This document shows positions 46,701 to 58,676 of a stretch of DNA of 60,000 bases, piece after piece. Positions within the stretch are counted from its first letter, which is position 1; each line of letters opens with the position of its first letter. Source of the stretch: Liolophura sinensis. Its lineage: Eukaryota; Mollusca; Polyplacophora; Chitonida; Chitonidae. A program made the position numbers and the translations under genes. Where the stretch lies: positions 13,877,385-13,937,384 of the forward strand of contig NC_088295.1 in assembly GCF_032854445.1 (NCBI RefSeq). The letters are read 5' to 3'. The notes below the pieces were generated by a model. The model was not told where the DNA came from, searched no databases, and saw nothing but the letters and a program-made list of their open reading frames with translations.

Positions 46701-47518
46701 GACTTCGTGGCGTGACTGGCGTTCTAATACAGGATTAGGCTAGTTATCTGTTGTCACTGACAGAGAGCAAGAACCGCTCAATGCAGCGATTGTACTATTG
46801 AATGTTAATAAATCAACTTTTGACGCACGCTATGTAAGAACATGACAAACAGATAAAAAATGGCGAAGTCAGCAGAAATGGGATGTATGGGTCAACTAGG
46901 TATGATAAGGTTGACTGTGTCGTCTGAATATAAAACTATATTTGCCGGGCAGAGCGGTCACTTGATCCTTGGAAGCGTACATCATTATTGTCATCATATA
47001 TGTCCAGTGATTGCCGTTGTAACGAGCTCTATCATCTTTTCTAACATATCCGTCATATTTATCATCATTGTTAGCAGTATCCTCCTCGTCTCACATATCC
47101 CACAAATTTGCTATACACATTGTTGAAGTAAATCTGAATATTGTCTCCCTACAATGTCTTTGGAATTAATATTGCCCTTAACTATCGTCTTGAATAACAT
47201 CACCATTTATCACAAAAGTCATCACATGATGACAGTTTGTATGCCCAGCTCAGTGTTGATAGCAAGAAATCACTACATTAGCCTATTATCATCCTTTTCA
47301 CACACAGCAGTTACCGACATATACTGCACATGTATTTGTTATCATATTCTTTTTTCATCATTGATAAAATCGGACCAAGCTGATTAAAATTCAAAATTTG
47401 TCCCCAGAGTCATTCACCTCATCATCAGGCATCTCTTTGCTTACTAGCACTATAGTTTGAATACTCGTATTAGAGTATGCACGCAATGTTTCCTCATATT
47501 GTTTGTCAAGCACACTGT

Positions 47519-48512
47519 CCACAGACGATATGACTGATGTAGACGATATAACCCAATGTCCGTGTGGCGTTAACCTTTATTCCTTGTTAATAAATAGTGC
47601 AATAGCAACGAGAAGATGTAGCCTTAGGTGCATGTGACTCTAACCTTCAGTCGTTCTCTTGTGTGCTGACCACGATAAGACTGATGAAGCCTCACGTGTT
47701 TGTGTCATGAACCGTCAGACGTTTTCTAGCGTGCTGGTCACAGACGATATGACAGATGTGGCCATATGTCTTTGTGACGCTAACCGTCAGACGTTCTCTG
47801 GTGTGCTGGCCACAGACGATATGACAGATGTGGCCATATGTCTATGTGACGCTAACCGTCAGACGTTCTCTGGTGTGCTGGCTACAGACGATATGACCGA
47901 TGTGGCCATATGTCTATGTGACGCCAACCGTCAGACGTTCTCTGGCGTGCTGGCCACAGACGATATGACAGATGTGGCCATATGTCTATGTGGCGTTAAC
48001 CGTCAGACGGTCTCTGGTGTGCCAGTCACAGACGATATGACTGATGTGACCATATGTCTATGTGGCGTTAACCATCAGACGGTCTCTGGTGCACTGGCCA
48101 CATACGATATGACAGACGTAGCCTTATGTCTATGTGACGTTAACGGTCAGGTGTTCTCTGGTGTGCTGGCCACAGACGATTTGACAGATGTGACGTTAGC
48201 CGTCAGACGTTCTCTGGTGTGCTGGTCACAGACGATATGACAGATGTAGCCTTATGTCTATCCGACGTTAGCCGTCAGATAGATATGACGATATGACAGA
48301 TGTGGCCATATGTCTATGTGACGTTAACCGTCAGACGTTCTTTGGTGTGCTAGCCACAGACGATATGGCCGATGTGGCCATATGTCTTTGTGGCGCTAAC
48401 CGTCAGACGTTCTTTGGTGTGCTAGCCACAGACGATATGACTGATGTGGCCATATGTCTATGTGACGTTAACGGTCAGGCGTTCTCTAGTGTGCTGGCCA
48501 GTCTATGTGACG
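47519..48512. repeat. Minisatellite of 72-bp units, about 12 copies
   Basis: Successive CAGACGATATGAC boxes fall at 47741, 47813, 47885, 47957 and 48029, that is every 72 bp; copies at the edges are degenerate and one near 48200 has an internal deletion of 18 bp. Each unit contains the near-palindrome TGACGTTAACCGTCA. The period is divisible by three, which creates a 193-residue open frame of 24-residue repeats that I do not regard as a gene. Confidence 0.95.
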
Positions 48513-48516
48513 TTAA

Positions 48517-49071
48517 AGGAGAAGAAAACTTTAAAAAATGACACTATACGCTGAAAAGAGCACATTTTTTTCTATCCGGTGATGCCTGCTGCATAATTTT
48601 GCGATTTTTCCTCGCTATACACGTAAAACCTGAAAATGGTAAAGCTGGCATAAATCGCGTCCACCGCGTCCTCCATCTTTAACACCCTGTAATTTATGCT
48701 GGGGGTGTGTTGCCTCTCAGCCAATGAGAGTCGTTAAACTGTCAGCTTGGTCGTGGAAACCCGGAACCTACATCAAACATTCCGGTTTCCCGATCGTCAA
48801 GCGGAAAGCGAACTGTACTCTTTGCTACCTTCTGGCAAGAAGAGTTCTACCGGAAATGTACGAACTGCACTTCGGCGCTTTCCGACGTCAATTCTCCTCC
48901 TAACACAGAAGACTTCAGTTCTCCGGCAAAATGGAATCGCCCACGGCGGATGTTGGCGCTGACTTTATTTATAATTTATAAACTTGAGGTACATTTTTTA
49001 TGGCATGAACCTGCCAGGAAATGCATACTCTTTTCAATTGTATTTGTTTGATATTTAAATTTTGTTCTCCT
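48517..49071. mobile_element. TTAA-targeting MITE inserted in the 72-bp minisatellite
   Basis: The element interrupts the array. Its left end is AGGAGAAGAAAACTTTAAA and the reverse complement of its right end is AGGAGAACAAAATTTAAA, forming short terminal inverted repeats. On the left it is preceded by TTAA (48513-48516); on the right by GTAA (49072-49075), a likely decayed copy, and intact array units carry GACGTTAACGG at this point. That fits piggyBac-type TTAA insertion of a non-autonomous element. The interior contains a CCAAT box (GCCAATGAGAG near 48719) and repeated CCGGAA/TTCCGG motifs, but no transposase. Confidence 0.65.
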
Positions 49072-49170
49072 GTAACGGCCAGGCGTTCTCTGGTGTGCTG
49101 GTCACAGACGATATGACAGATGTAGCCTTACGCCTATGTGACGTTAACCGTCAGGCGTTCTCTGGTTTGC
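49072..49170. repeat. Detached end of the 72-bp minisatellite
   Basis: GGCGTTCTCTGGTGTGCTGG, CACAGACGATATGACAGATG and GACGTTAACCGTCAGGCG continue the 72-bp array after an intervening ~555-bp insertion. Confidence 0.9.
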
Positions 49171-50047
49171 TGGTATGCTTCATTACTGGCTAATGTGAAC
49201 AATCATTGACATCTTCCTTGATGGGCATGTAGGTTACGAAACCTGTCCTGAATTCATCTGTAAAGCCATTTGCGATCTTTTATTGCACTATGCTCAATAC
49301 ACTTGCAAAGTGAACACGAAAGCATAGTTGTGTTTGTTTCTTCACCCTCAGCTTAATAGCCTATCCCACAAATCCTAACGAATATGCTGCGCAAGTCCAG
49401 CTTTCAAGCGAGCCAGTTTATCTAAGGTTAACTATCTGGTAGATCTGAAGTAAGTGTCATTTACATAACCTTTGGGAGATCTGAGGGAATGAAGTAGTGC
49501 ATGTCGGCGGCGGGAGCACGAGTGACTCTCAGTATTACAGACATGTCTACGTCGACTCTGCCACCGCCGGACTCAGACGGTGCGTGGTTAAGTTCATTGG
49601 CCATTGGAAGGTAATGGCTTATTCCTTTAACGACTCAGCTATTTTTGGGCCTGTCAGTTAAAAAAACGGTGTTACGAGAGACCAATAGCTTTCATTAAGA
49701 GTGGCAGGAAATGCTATCACTAAAACTTTTATTAAATTTAACGGTTATTTCACGCGCTTACAACATATTTTTCTTAAGGTTCTTTTTCAAGATATCTAGA
49801 TATCACGAAAACTAATAATAAAATCCATATTTAAGGGTTTTCGCTTTATACTAAACCGTTTTCGATAATCATCTTGTGGTTTACCCATTACATGCTTTGT
49901 ACATATGAACAAAACATCTGAGATATGAAAAAACAGAGTTATTGTCTAACAAAGGTATCACAAATATCTTTCTTCGTGTCATAGGTAAAAACAACGCCTT
50001 GTGATATCAGATATTTTACCTTGTAAAAATATGCCACGTATGCCATA
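49171..50047. other. No feature recognised
   Basis: No conserved reading frame, SINE or tandem repeat is visible in this stretch. A short GC-rich patch with GGCGGCGGG and CCACCGCCGG near 49505-49570 stands out by composition only. Confidence 0.6.
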
Positions 50048-50304
50048 CAGACAAACCCAGACTTATGGTTTGTCTGACATCTTGTCCCGTGTGACAGACA
50101 GACAAACCCAGACTTATGGTTTGTCTGACATCTTGTCCCGTGTGAAAGACAGACAAAACCAGACTTATGGTCTATCTAAGATTTTCTTCCGTGCGACAGA
50201 TAGATAAAACCAGATTTATGGTCTGTCTAAGATTTTCTTCCGTGTGACAGATAGACAAAACCAGAGACATGGTCTATTTGAGGTTTTCTTCTGTGCAACA
50301 GATA
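50048..50304. repeat. Minisatellite, 5 copies of 51 bp
   Basis: The unit is CAGACAAACCCAGACTTATG, then GTTTGTCTGACATCTTGTCC, then CGTGTGACAGA. The first two copies are nearly identical and later copies decay rightwards; weaker traces may continue to about 50370. AGACAAAC and GTTTGTCT form an 8-bp stem in the first two copies. It lies about 0.6 kb upstream of the CAP-gene TATA box. Confidence 0.9.
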
Positions 50305-50887
50305 TAACAGTTCACAATGTGACATATATATCAGTTCAGCCTCATGGTATATCTGAGATCTTTCGTATATCAGGTATATAACAGCAGTTGGGCTGTGATA
50401 TTCCAAGGGTTAATGCTCAAGTGGGTATACTTTCAGCCACACACTTTTTTAATCTGAGGTATACCGTAAGTGGACACAAACATAAACAGTAATAGTCACG
50501 ACAAGAATCAGTTGGCAGGAAAAAATCCGTATCATACTATATTGCACTGTGAGGATTACTTGTAGCGTTAGCCTCTGTTACAGGATACTATGCATTAATT
50601 TCTGCGAGACCATTGTGATTATGGATGAAATTTGACAAAGTTTGTAATCAAATGAGTTGAAACCAACAGCCGATTCAGGTATGAATGTGACAGTGATGTA
50701 GAGAGATATGACTGGTGACAGAGAACAGGGTTATTCTCGGAGGGCTGTCAAGTATGACAAAGTGAGGTTGACTAAAAAGTGGGCGTGCGTCGAGCTAAAA
50801 TGAATGACATACGTCAAGATAGACGCGAGCTTCCTCAGCTCAGTCAGTTTACGCCGTCATTTAGGTAACTCTCGGGGTAGAGGAGAA
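50305..50887. other. Upstream region of the CAP-family gene
   Basis: No gene or clear repeat is visible beyond faint continuation of the 51-bp units. The part nearest the TATA box is presumed proximal promoter. Confidence 0.4.
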
Positions 50888-50895
50888 TATAAAAG
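50888..50895 (+). promoter_or_regulatory. TATA box of the CAP-family gene
   Basis: TATAAAAG lies 160 bp upstream of the CAP-gene ATG, so a start near 50918 would leave a 5' UTR of about 130 nt. This contrasts with the TATA-less divergent promoter at 24 kb and suits a tissue-specific secreted product. Confidence 0.55.
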
Positions 50896-51047
50896 ACAGA
50901 GTGGTTTGAGTAGAAATCTGTGGCGGTAAAGGACAGGTAGAGTCCGTCAGTGTCCCGGACAGACAACGGTTCTGTGCACAGGTGACATCGTCGGACAGGT
51001 GTACAAGCGGCAATATCAAAGCTGGTCTCTTTAGGTCAACCAACGAC

Positions 51048-51233
51048 ATGGAAACCCAAACTCGCTTGTTGAGATGCTCTGCTTTAAACATTATTACGCT
51101 ATGTATGGTAATATTACTGACATTCTCGCGGTCTGGTGCAAAGTTAGTGGATCTGGACATATATAAAGACATGGTGGTCGACATGCACAACTCCTTCCGG
51201 CGCAAAATTCCAGCATCCAATATGAAGGAAATG
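51048..51233 (+). CDS. First coding exon of a secreted CAP-superfamily protein (CRISP/SCP-like), partial
   Basis: CAP proteins (cysteine-rich secretory, antigen 5, PR-1) are extracellular, with a shared alpha-beta-alpha fold. The exon encodes 62 residues: a short N-region, a hydrophobic stretch (LNIITLCMVILLTF) as signal peptide with likely cleavage near residue 31, then DMHNSFRRKIPASNMKEM. The latter matches the opening of the CAP domain, where the family has xxHNxxRxxxxPxASNMxxM. The exon ends in phase 0 at ATG|GTGAGT, as the family commonly breaks around this point. The ATG was chosen because it directly precedes the signal peptide. The exons with the CAP His/Glu motifs and the cysteines were not found and may lie beyond 60 kb. 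The exact subfamily cannot be told. Confidence 0.75.
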
Positions 51234-54200
51234 GTGAGTGGAAAAGTGTAGTTTTGCTTATAATGAGACAATGTCCTACCATACAGCACAACTATATATA
51301 CCAATCACGAGAAACACATCCTCTATTTGCAGGCAGAACAAAGATCTACAATGACCATTGTGCTAAACCCAATTTCCATCACCAAGGCTGTTAAGGGACG
51401 AAATTAATCAATAAATGCTAGCATATGAGACAATTGTTGAAAGAGTAAAGAGAAAGAAAAACAAGATGCCTGCATTATTTTTTGGTCCAAAAAATATAAT
51501 TTGAATTATCAACCGTATCGATCAGAAACTACCACACACAAAATTACAGTACAAATCTGACACTCCCTTATATGCGGCACCAAGCTAAAATCGTGACCTG
51601 TGTGTGAAAACGTAGGTAGGTGTAACAATTACCCTGCTTGCCCAAGGAGGAAGAGAAAGGGCAACGAGACCGAAAGAGGTTATGTGTGATTGTTTGTATA
51701 GACATACCGTGACACATTTGATGCGACATTCCTTGCTGGTCATTCAACAGACGAAGCCCAGGATCTCAGTAGAATCTGTTAACGCTCGCACACAGATATG
51801 CATAAATTGTACAGAAGCTCCAGAAGGTTTTACTCGCAAAACTAGAAAAAGATTGATGAGTAAGGTTGTGTTGTGCGATGAACAAAGAAAGGTTGAGCAT
51901 GTAGACCCACAAGGCATGGCACATCCAAAAAGCATGGCCGTGTAGATCTAACATTTTGATATACGGTAGAACAGACCAACAACTGGAACGTATAGTGCTG
52001 CTTGTTACGATAGGCCCAATAAGATTTAATGTACTGACCTACGCGATACTATAAACCTAGAAACCCAACGTGTGCATCGGCTTCCACGTTTAAATTTGAT
52101 GATACTTGGCATGTTGTTATTAGCTGGACATGTCAGAACAGTGTATATCTAGTTGAGATACGTTTTAAATATAGAGGTAGAGGACATAATGAGCTTTGAG
52201 ATAGCAGCACGTTATTTCAAATTTTACAGTTTGAGATGAGAACATTTGAGACGAATTTGAGAATTGAATATACCATAAATTGTTGTTTTTGTGTGGAGGC
52301 CCAGGAATCAGCGTCTGTCCTGCGGCAGCACACAACTTCATATACAAGGTGGTACTTAACATATATCTGAAACTGGTAAATGTGCATATATGTTCAAATA
52401 CATGTATGCTTAATGTGACATTCGTCCTGTCTAAATTCCACAGCCTCGTAGTCGAGATTAAAACAGGTCTCCACGATGTCTGTTTTTTTTCTTTTGCACT
52501 TTCTTCAAACGATGACAAGAGGGGTTCCAGCATATAGGACTCAGTTGAATGTTAAGTTGTTTTGCTCGTAACTAGGTCAAGTTTGGGCTATTGTTTATAT
52601 ATATATATATATATATATATTGCATGTTATACCCTCTGTATCAGACATATATGTGGTAAATAGTATTGTTTTATAATGAAAAGGGTATAAAATATAGATA
52701 TATCTTAGGATAGCACAGAAAAGCCATCAGCTGTGTTGATACTGACCACAAGAAGAGCTTTGCAAAGGATATATGAAGCGTCGTTCAGGTTATAGCCCAG
52801 TATTGTGTACAGAGTGGTCAGGAAGGGAAACTAGAGGCTGTAATTCTAATACCCTTGAGGATGGGACGCCCGTGTGGGGAAATAATCTGGACGTAGCCAC
52901 ACTTGCAAAATTTCACTGCACTCATTTCATTATACGCTGTTGTTATCGGAGAAAATAATACCATCGTAAAGTTGAGCGTCATTGCGTATCCAAAAATAAG
53001 CCTGTTGTTTTATACGCCGAGCAGTCATGGTGGTCACCGTAACTAATAATTGGTGCAAGTGTAATAATCATGATGCGCGCTGAAACGCATGCCTTCACTC
53101 TGAATTAGGCCATGCAATGAAGAACAGTAAGTCAGGCATACTACTGCTTCAAGAAGCAACCTCCAGAAACAAACTATCACATACATTCAATCGTATTTGC
53201 TGTTACCAGCTAGCACGAACACACAGCTGACAGGGATGAAATAGACATGCTGTTAAGCAGGTTCTTCGTCCTGCATTCCACATTAACGATTAAAGAGGCG
53301 TTGCTTGTTTAAATCTATGTGTGCCAAAGTCAGTGACAAGTTCAATATGACATGTTATAGATAATAAAAACACAACACAAACACACTTTAATGAAATAAG
53401 AAGACAAGCTCTGCTTGTATATCGGCACGTTTTATATTTAAAGCCGCACCTCTAAGAAGTTGCCAACGACAGTACTTGTTGAAACGGTCAACACTGTTGA
53501 CAGGGATATTTATGAAAATGAACAAACACACCTTTGTGACTACTTCATTGTGCAGACTGAAAGCATTTTGGTCGTAATTTCCATTTAAATTTACAAAGAA
53601 GACAAGTGCAAATTACATGTATAAATGTTAGAGATCAGAACTGAAATGAATTCGCTATAACTGCATGGTGTATGTAAGAGCAATTATTTCTGTGAGATGC
53701 TGACGTCACACAAGTGTATACATTTACTGTCACAAAGACAAAGATTTATAGAGATTTTAGTGTCATTTCGAGCTGTTTCCATTGCTATGTAGTTGAAAGA
53801 CTACTTTTTGTATGTCATAAATTGTATACATTCACATTTTACAATAGTTGTCAGTCAAGTCAACCATCAATCAGAAACTTCAGGGGGATGTGCCAGCTTT
53901 CCAAATGACAAACTTATGAAATGTACACCTTTCTTATTTCCATTTACAGCATTAATGTTTGTATAACTGTACTGTTTACTACCTGGCGGTGCTACACTGG
54001 TCATTTCTGTGCACAGGTTTTAAATGAGGCTCAACCTCTAGAGCTTTCATACCGAATGAAACGATTTCTCTAGTTGACGTCTGACTTGGAATTCAACCAG
54101 TGATTTTTTTGTTCTTCAAGAAGAATGTGCTCGTCTAACTGTATGATCTCTGTACCGTACAATTACGATAAGAAGGTTCCCACATGTCTCTCAGCACATA

Positions 54201-56141
54201 CAGCTAACTCTTTTTGTTGTTCTTGTTTTGGGGGATGGTGTTCGTCTTGTTCCACATTGTAAGTTGCGTTTATGAAATGGTCGTGTGTCGGAGCTTGAGA
54301 TCGCACATTATTTTCTTGTTAACATGTGTATATTATCGAGAAATCTGTTCATTGGCGCACTTGATCGCCTTTTTGACTAGATGTTTTCACATTGTTGTTA
54401 AACGTCACCCGTCTATCTTGATCCTGCGTGGGTTTCTCCAGATTGACTCGGATAACGGCGCGCACCAAAGCGTCAAAGAGATTGCACGGCATCTTAACAC
54501 TATTGTATACGGCTCTATATGGGGGTGACTGTGTAATACAAGCTCACAGATGTCCATAACAACGTTAACCTGTGACAGTTAGAAGTGATAACCATACCGA
54601 CAGAAAGACACAGGAATCAATGCTTTCAACACACACTGCACTACCTGATTTGATAGAAACAACCGACCGGTAGTCTAAGAAAAAGTCTGCTTATAATCCT
54701 CAAACCACATCACTCATATAATTAGGAAAAGTGTGTGAATTTATTCACTGGCTGTTAACCCATTGCTTTGCAGACAGGTGAAGAGACAGATAGGAGAGAT
54801 GATTATGCTGTTTACATACAGAAGCGAGCTGTTTAGTACTGTGTTACTCCCCTCATGTGAAGTGATATTAAATGTTGCACCTACGCGGGACGTATATAAA
54901 CACTTGAGAAAACTCACTGGATATACTGAGGACACTGGACCAGTGCATGGAACGCCCATAATCGTTGAGGATTTCCGCAAGCTGTTACCATCAACCGATC
55001 TACAATATTACGTATGTTTGAATGTTATCGAGAGGCAACTCAATGCACACATAAAAAACCTTCAATGTATGCTCAATGGGTATCTTTCTACGGGTTCACG
55101 AGTTGGGATCATCGCCTCTATCCATCAACGACAATCAGGTGTTATTAACAGATGCATTTCACACCTGATCATAATGAACAGGCTTACTGGGGTGATATAG
55201 GTGAGCTATCAAGGGATTCAAAGCTAAGATGTTGATTGTTTGAAGTCTTCTCAAGAACATATTAGTGCGCAAATTGTCTCCACACACTAATATACCATTG
55301 GATGTTTGACTCATAATTCAATGAAATTTGAAGCGGCCTAATTTAATTCGATACCATGTTGCATGTCTTTTAACTCATCTCCAGTTTCTTATAATACTGA
55401 TGATACAACCGTATGAATCACACATCATGCTTTGTTGCATAAGTTACCAATCCTTTAATAACTGACTAGATTGGGCTATAGTGAAACACAAACTTTACCC
55501 AAATTAATTTATTTGTGATATGAGTAGAAGTCCTGTTTTCTGAGCGCTATCCCGTTAATATCCCGCCAGTGACCCAGATGTTAGCTTTCAGAGACCCCCA
55601 CGAACTACCTACCATACGCTGTTCTTACCATCTATGGTAGTTTCGAAAAATATTGCACCCTACCTCCCATTTATCTGGCACGTATCGTATACACAAGTAC
55701 AAACATCGCTCGACATTCTGACCTTAACTGGTGATGTGACAACGATCTCTGTTACAATAATAATTTAAAACATAGTAATAATTATTAAGAAACCCCTTTG
55801 CCTTTCACCGCACCTGGCGTTTTTTGAGGATACAGAGTCACCAGTGACTCATTCTCAAGTTTCAAACTACCATATTCTCCTGTTGTTGATAAGTTGTGGT
55901 CTGGTCGTAAATGTTTATTATGTATAAACATTTACTCCTCCGTGTTTCAAAAATTAACATATAAGTTGGGTAAATGGTAGCCTGTAGTGATATACATTAT
56001 CATCTGTGCATAAGAGGTTTTATTATACATTTCTCATTGATTTTATTATGTGCCAATCAATAATGATTATTTGATTCCTGAGAAAACTGCCCTTTGTAAG
56101 CTGTTTTGTCAGTCTGATGATAAATGTGTGTGAAACTTGTA
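51234..56141. other. Presumed first intron of the CAP gene, no other gene supported
   Basis: No CAP-like continuation, SINE or tandem array was recognised. A short (AT)n run lies near 52597-52620. Two open frames at 54214-54528 and 54763-55200 on the plus strand have no recognisable domain and are treated as chance. Confidence 0.5.
52597..52620. repeat. (AT)n microsatellite
   Basis: Uninterrupted TA dinucleotides of about 24 bp. Confidence 0.9.
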
Positions 56142-56161
56142 TACACACACACACACACATA

Positions 56162-56246
<85 letters not shown>

Positions 56247-56249
56247 CTT

Positions 56250-56332
<83 letters not shown>
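56142..56332. repeat. (CA)n then long (AT)n microsatellite
   Basis: A short CA run (56143-56159) leads into AT repeats over about 170 bp, broken once by AAAAATCTTCAAAT near 56241. That interruption is the inverse of the TTTGAAGATTT that closes the block. Confidence 0.95.
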
Positions 56333-56335
<3 letters not shown>

Positions 56336-56466
56336 AAGATTTGAAGAAATAGAGAAAGATCCCCTGGTGAGGAGAATTTACAAAACTGCAATGTACAAGA
56401 CCCCAGGCATAGACCAAAACTGTAAAGTGCAAGTTAAAAACGGTACGTTCAAACCTCGCTAAAATT

Positions 56467-56563
<97 letters not shown>

Positions 56564-56718
56564 ATATATTTGAAGATTTAAAGAAATAGAGAAAGATCCC
56601 CTGGTGAGGAGAATTTACAAAACTGCAATGTAAAAGACCCCAGGCATAGACCAAAACTGTAAAGTGCAAGTAAAAGACGGTACGTTTAAACCTCGCTAAA
56701 ATTTCGATATATATATAT
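56330..56718. repeat. Duplicated ~145-bp segment separated by AT microsatellite
   Basis: The stretch TTTGAAGATTTGAAGAAATA through AACCTCGCTAAAATTTCGAT occurs at 56332-56471 and again at 56569-56709 with only a few changes, each followed by (AT)n. Within both copies, CCCAGGCATAGACCAAAACT and GTAAAGTGCAAG are the reverse complement of units of the 54-bp array that starts at 56886. Confidence 0.92.
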
Positions 56719-56742
56719 ATATATATATACTCCTCCGTGTTT

Positions 56743-56826
<84 letters not shown>

Positions 56827-56830
56827 AAAA
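56470..56830. repeat. Further (AT)n blocks
   Basis: AT runs at about 56470-56568, 56707-56729 and 56746-56823 surround the duplicated segment. Between the last two sits a 19-bp sequence (TACTCCTCCGTGTTTCAAA, 56728-56746) that also occurs exactly at 55933-55951. Confidence 0.9.
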
Positions 56831-56885
56831 AAATAATAAAACGCCTTCTCAACTTTCTACAAACTGCAGTTAGAATGTAACAGAA

Positions 56886-58440
56886 TGTTATTTGTGGGGC
56901 GTCCCCATATCGGTTTGTTTAAATCTGGTTGTACTTTACATTTGGGAGGAGTCTCCATATTGGTTTGTGCCTCAGGTCTGATTGCACTTTACAGTTTGTG
57001 GGTTGTCCCCATACTGGCTTTTGCCTCGGGTCTGATGGTACTTTACCGTTTGTGGAGTGTACCCATATTGGTTTGTTCCTCATGTCTGATTGAACTTTAC
57101 AGTTTTGATCTGTGCCTTGGGTCTGGTTGTGCAGAATAGTTTGTGAATTGATGTTTGCCTCGGGTCTGATTGTACTTTACAGTTTGTGAGGTGTCGCCAT
57201 ATTTGTGCTTTTGTCTGATTGTACTTTACAGTTTGCGAGTTGTCCCAATACTGGTTTTTGCCTCGGGTTTGATTGCACTTTACAGTTTTGGTCTGTGTCT
57301 GGTTGTACTTTACAATTTGAGTGAGTGTGCTTGGGGGTTTAACGTCGTATTTTACAGTTTGAGGGATGTATCCGTATTGGGTTATTCCTCGAGTCTAGTT
57401 GTGCTTTACGGTTTGCGGAATGTTCTAATATAGGTTTTGCCTCGGATTTGATTGCACTTTACAGTTTTGGTCTGTGCCTGGGGTTTGGTTGTACAGTACA
57501 GTTCGCGAATTGTCCCCACTTTGGTTTTTGCCTCGGGTCTTATTGTACCTCACAGTTTGTGGAGTGTCTCTATACAAGTTTATTCCTCGAGTCTAGCTGT
57601 ACTTTACGGTTTGCGAAATGTTCTAATATTGGTTTTTGCCTCGGGTGTTGATGTACATTACAGTTTTGGGTGTCTCTATATAGAGTTATACCTCGAGTCT
57701 AGTTGTACTTTACGGTTTGCGGAATGTTCTGATATTGGTTTTGCTAATATTGATTGCACTTGACAGTTTTGACCTGTGTCTGGGATTTGGTTGTACTTTA
57801 CAGTTTGAGGGATGTATCCATATTCCGGTTTTGGTCTGTGCCTGAGGTCTGGTTGTACAGCACAGTTCGCCAGTTGTCCCCACATTGGTTTTTGCCTCGG
57901 ATCTTGTCTTATTGTACATTTTGTGGGTTGTCCCTATATTGGTTTGTTCCCGGAGCCTGATTGTGGTTTACAGTTTGTGAGGTGTCCCCATATTGCCTTT
58001 TCCTCGGATCTGGTTGTACATTACAGTTTATGGGGTGTCTCTATATTTGTTTCTTCCCCGAGTCGGGTTGTACATTACAGTTTGTGGGGTGTCCCCATAT
58101 TGGTTTGTGCTTCAAGTCTGGTTGTATGTTACAGTTTGTAAGTTGTCCCTGTATTGATTTGTGCCTTGAGGTCTGGTTATATTTTACAGTTTGTGAGGTG
58201 CCCCAATATTGGTTTGTGCCACGGGTGTGGTTGTACTTTATGGTTTGTGAGGTATCTCCATATTGGTTTGTCCCTCGAATCTGTGTGGGCTTTACAGTTT
58301 TGGTGTTTCCATATTGATTTTTGCCTCTAATCAGGCTGCACATTACAGTTTATCTGCAAGGTATACCTATATTGGTTTATGCCTTGGGTCTGATTGTACT
58401 GTCCAGTGTGCATTCCACACTGGATTGTGGCTTGGACATG
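56886..58440. repeat. Minisatellite of ~54-bp units, about 28 copies
   Basis: The unit is close to ACTTTACAGTTTGTGGGTTG, then TCCCCATATTGGTTTTTGCC, then TCGGGTCTGATTGT. Length and sequence vary between copies, so several frames stay open over short stretches on both strands. I see no gene in it. Confidence 0.95.
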
Positions 58441-58676
58441 GGGGGCACTTTATGGTTGGATAGGTTTGGGTCGTTGGTTCATTTCCTTGACCAATGAAGT
58501 CGTATTCGGATGGGTTGCGATTATAAGCGAACAGATATGGTAGGTGCTCGGCGAAAGTCGATGCTTTACTCAGGCCTCAATCTGTTTAACTTGACCCATA
58601 TACACGACCTCCTTTATAAAAGTAAGGGAAATGATTTTGAATGTGAAGTTAAACCCAGTAAAATAAATGACCAAAG
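58441..58676. other. Spacer between two satellite arrays
   Basis: Unique-looking DNA with no gene recognised. Confidence 0.5.

Larger units (their letters stand above)
42791..47518. other. Intergenic stretch with repeats, no gene recognised
   Basis: Apart from the dispersed repeat (43163-43330) and the 58-bp minisatellite that follows, I find no coding pattern, splice-bounded conserved frame or SINE here. The short frames near 45600 and 46860 lack recognisable domains. Confidence 0.6.

Noticed and set aside
47659-48541. 193- and 82-residue open frames of 24-residue repeats
   Set aside because: They follow the 72-bp minisatellite period; the frame breaks where a unit has lost 18 bp plus other changes, and no domain is recognisable.
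48747-48962. 71-codon frame within the MITE
   Set aside because: Looks basic and cysteine-poor with no transposase or THAP pattern; the element is too short to be autonomous.
50048-50304. CRISPR-like array
   Set aside because: Whole 51-bp units repeat with no unique spacers, and the genome is eukaryotic; the same holds for the other arrays.
54214-54528. 104-codon hydrophobic open frame
   Set aside because: Low-complexity hydrophobic translation of T-rich DNA, no known family resemblance.
54763-55200. 145-codon open frame on the plus strand
   Set aside because: It starts at TTG, has no recognisable domain or splice-supported neighbours, and frames of this length occur by chance in 60 kb. 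Worth a protein search, but not supported as a gene.
56023-56432. Open frames made of Tyr-Ile repeats
   Set aside because: Translations of AT microsatellite on both strands.
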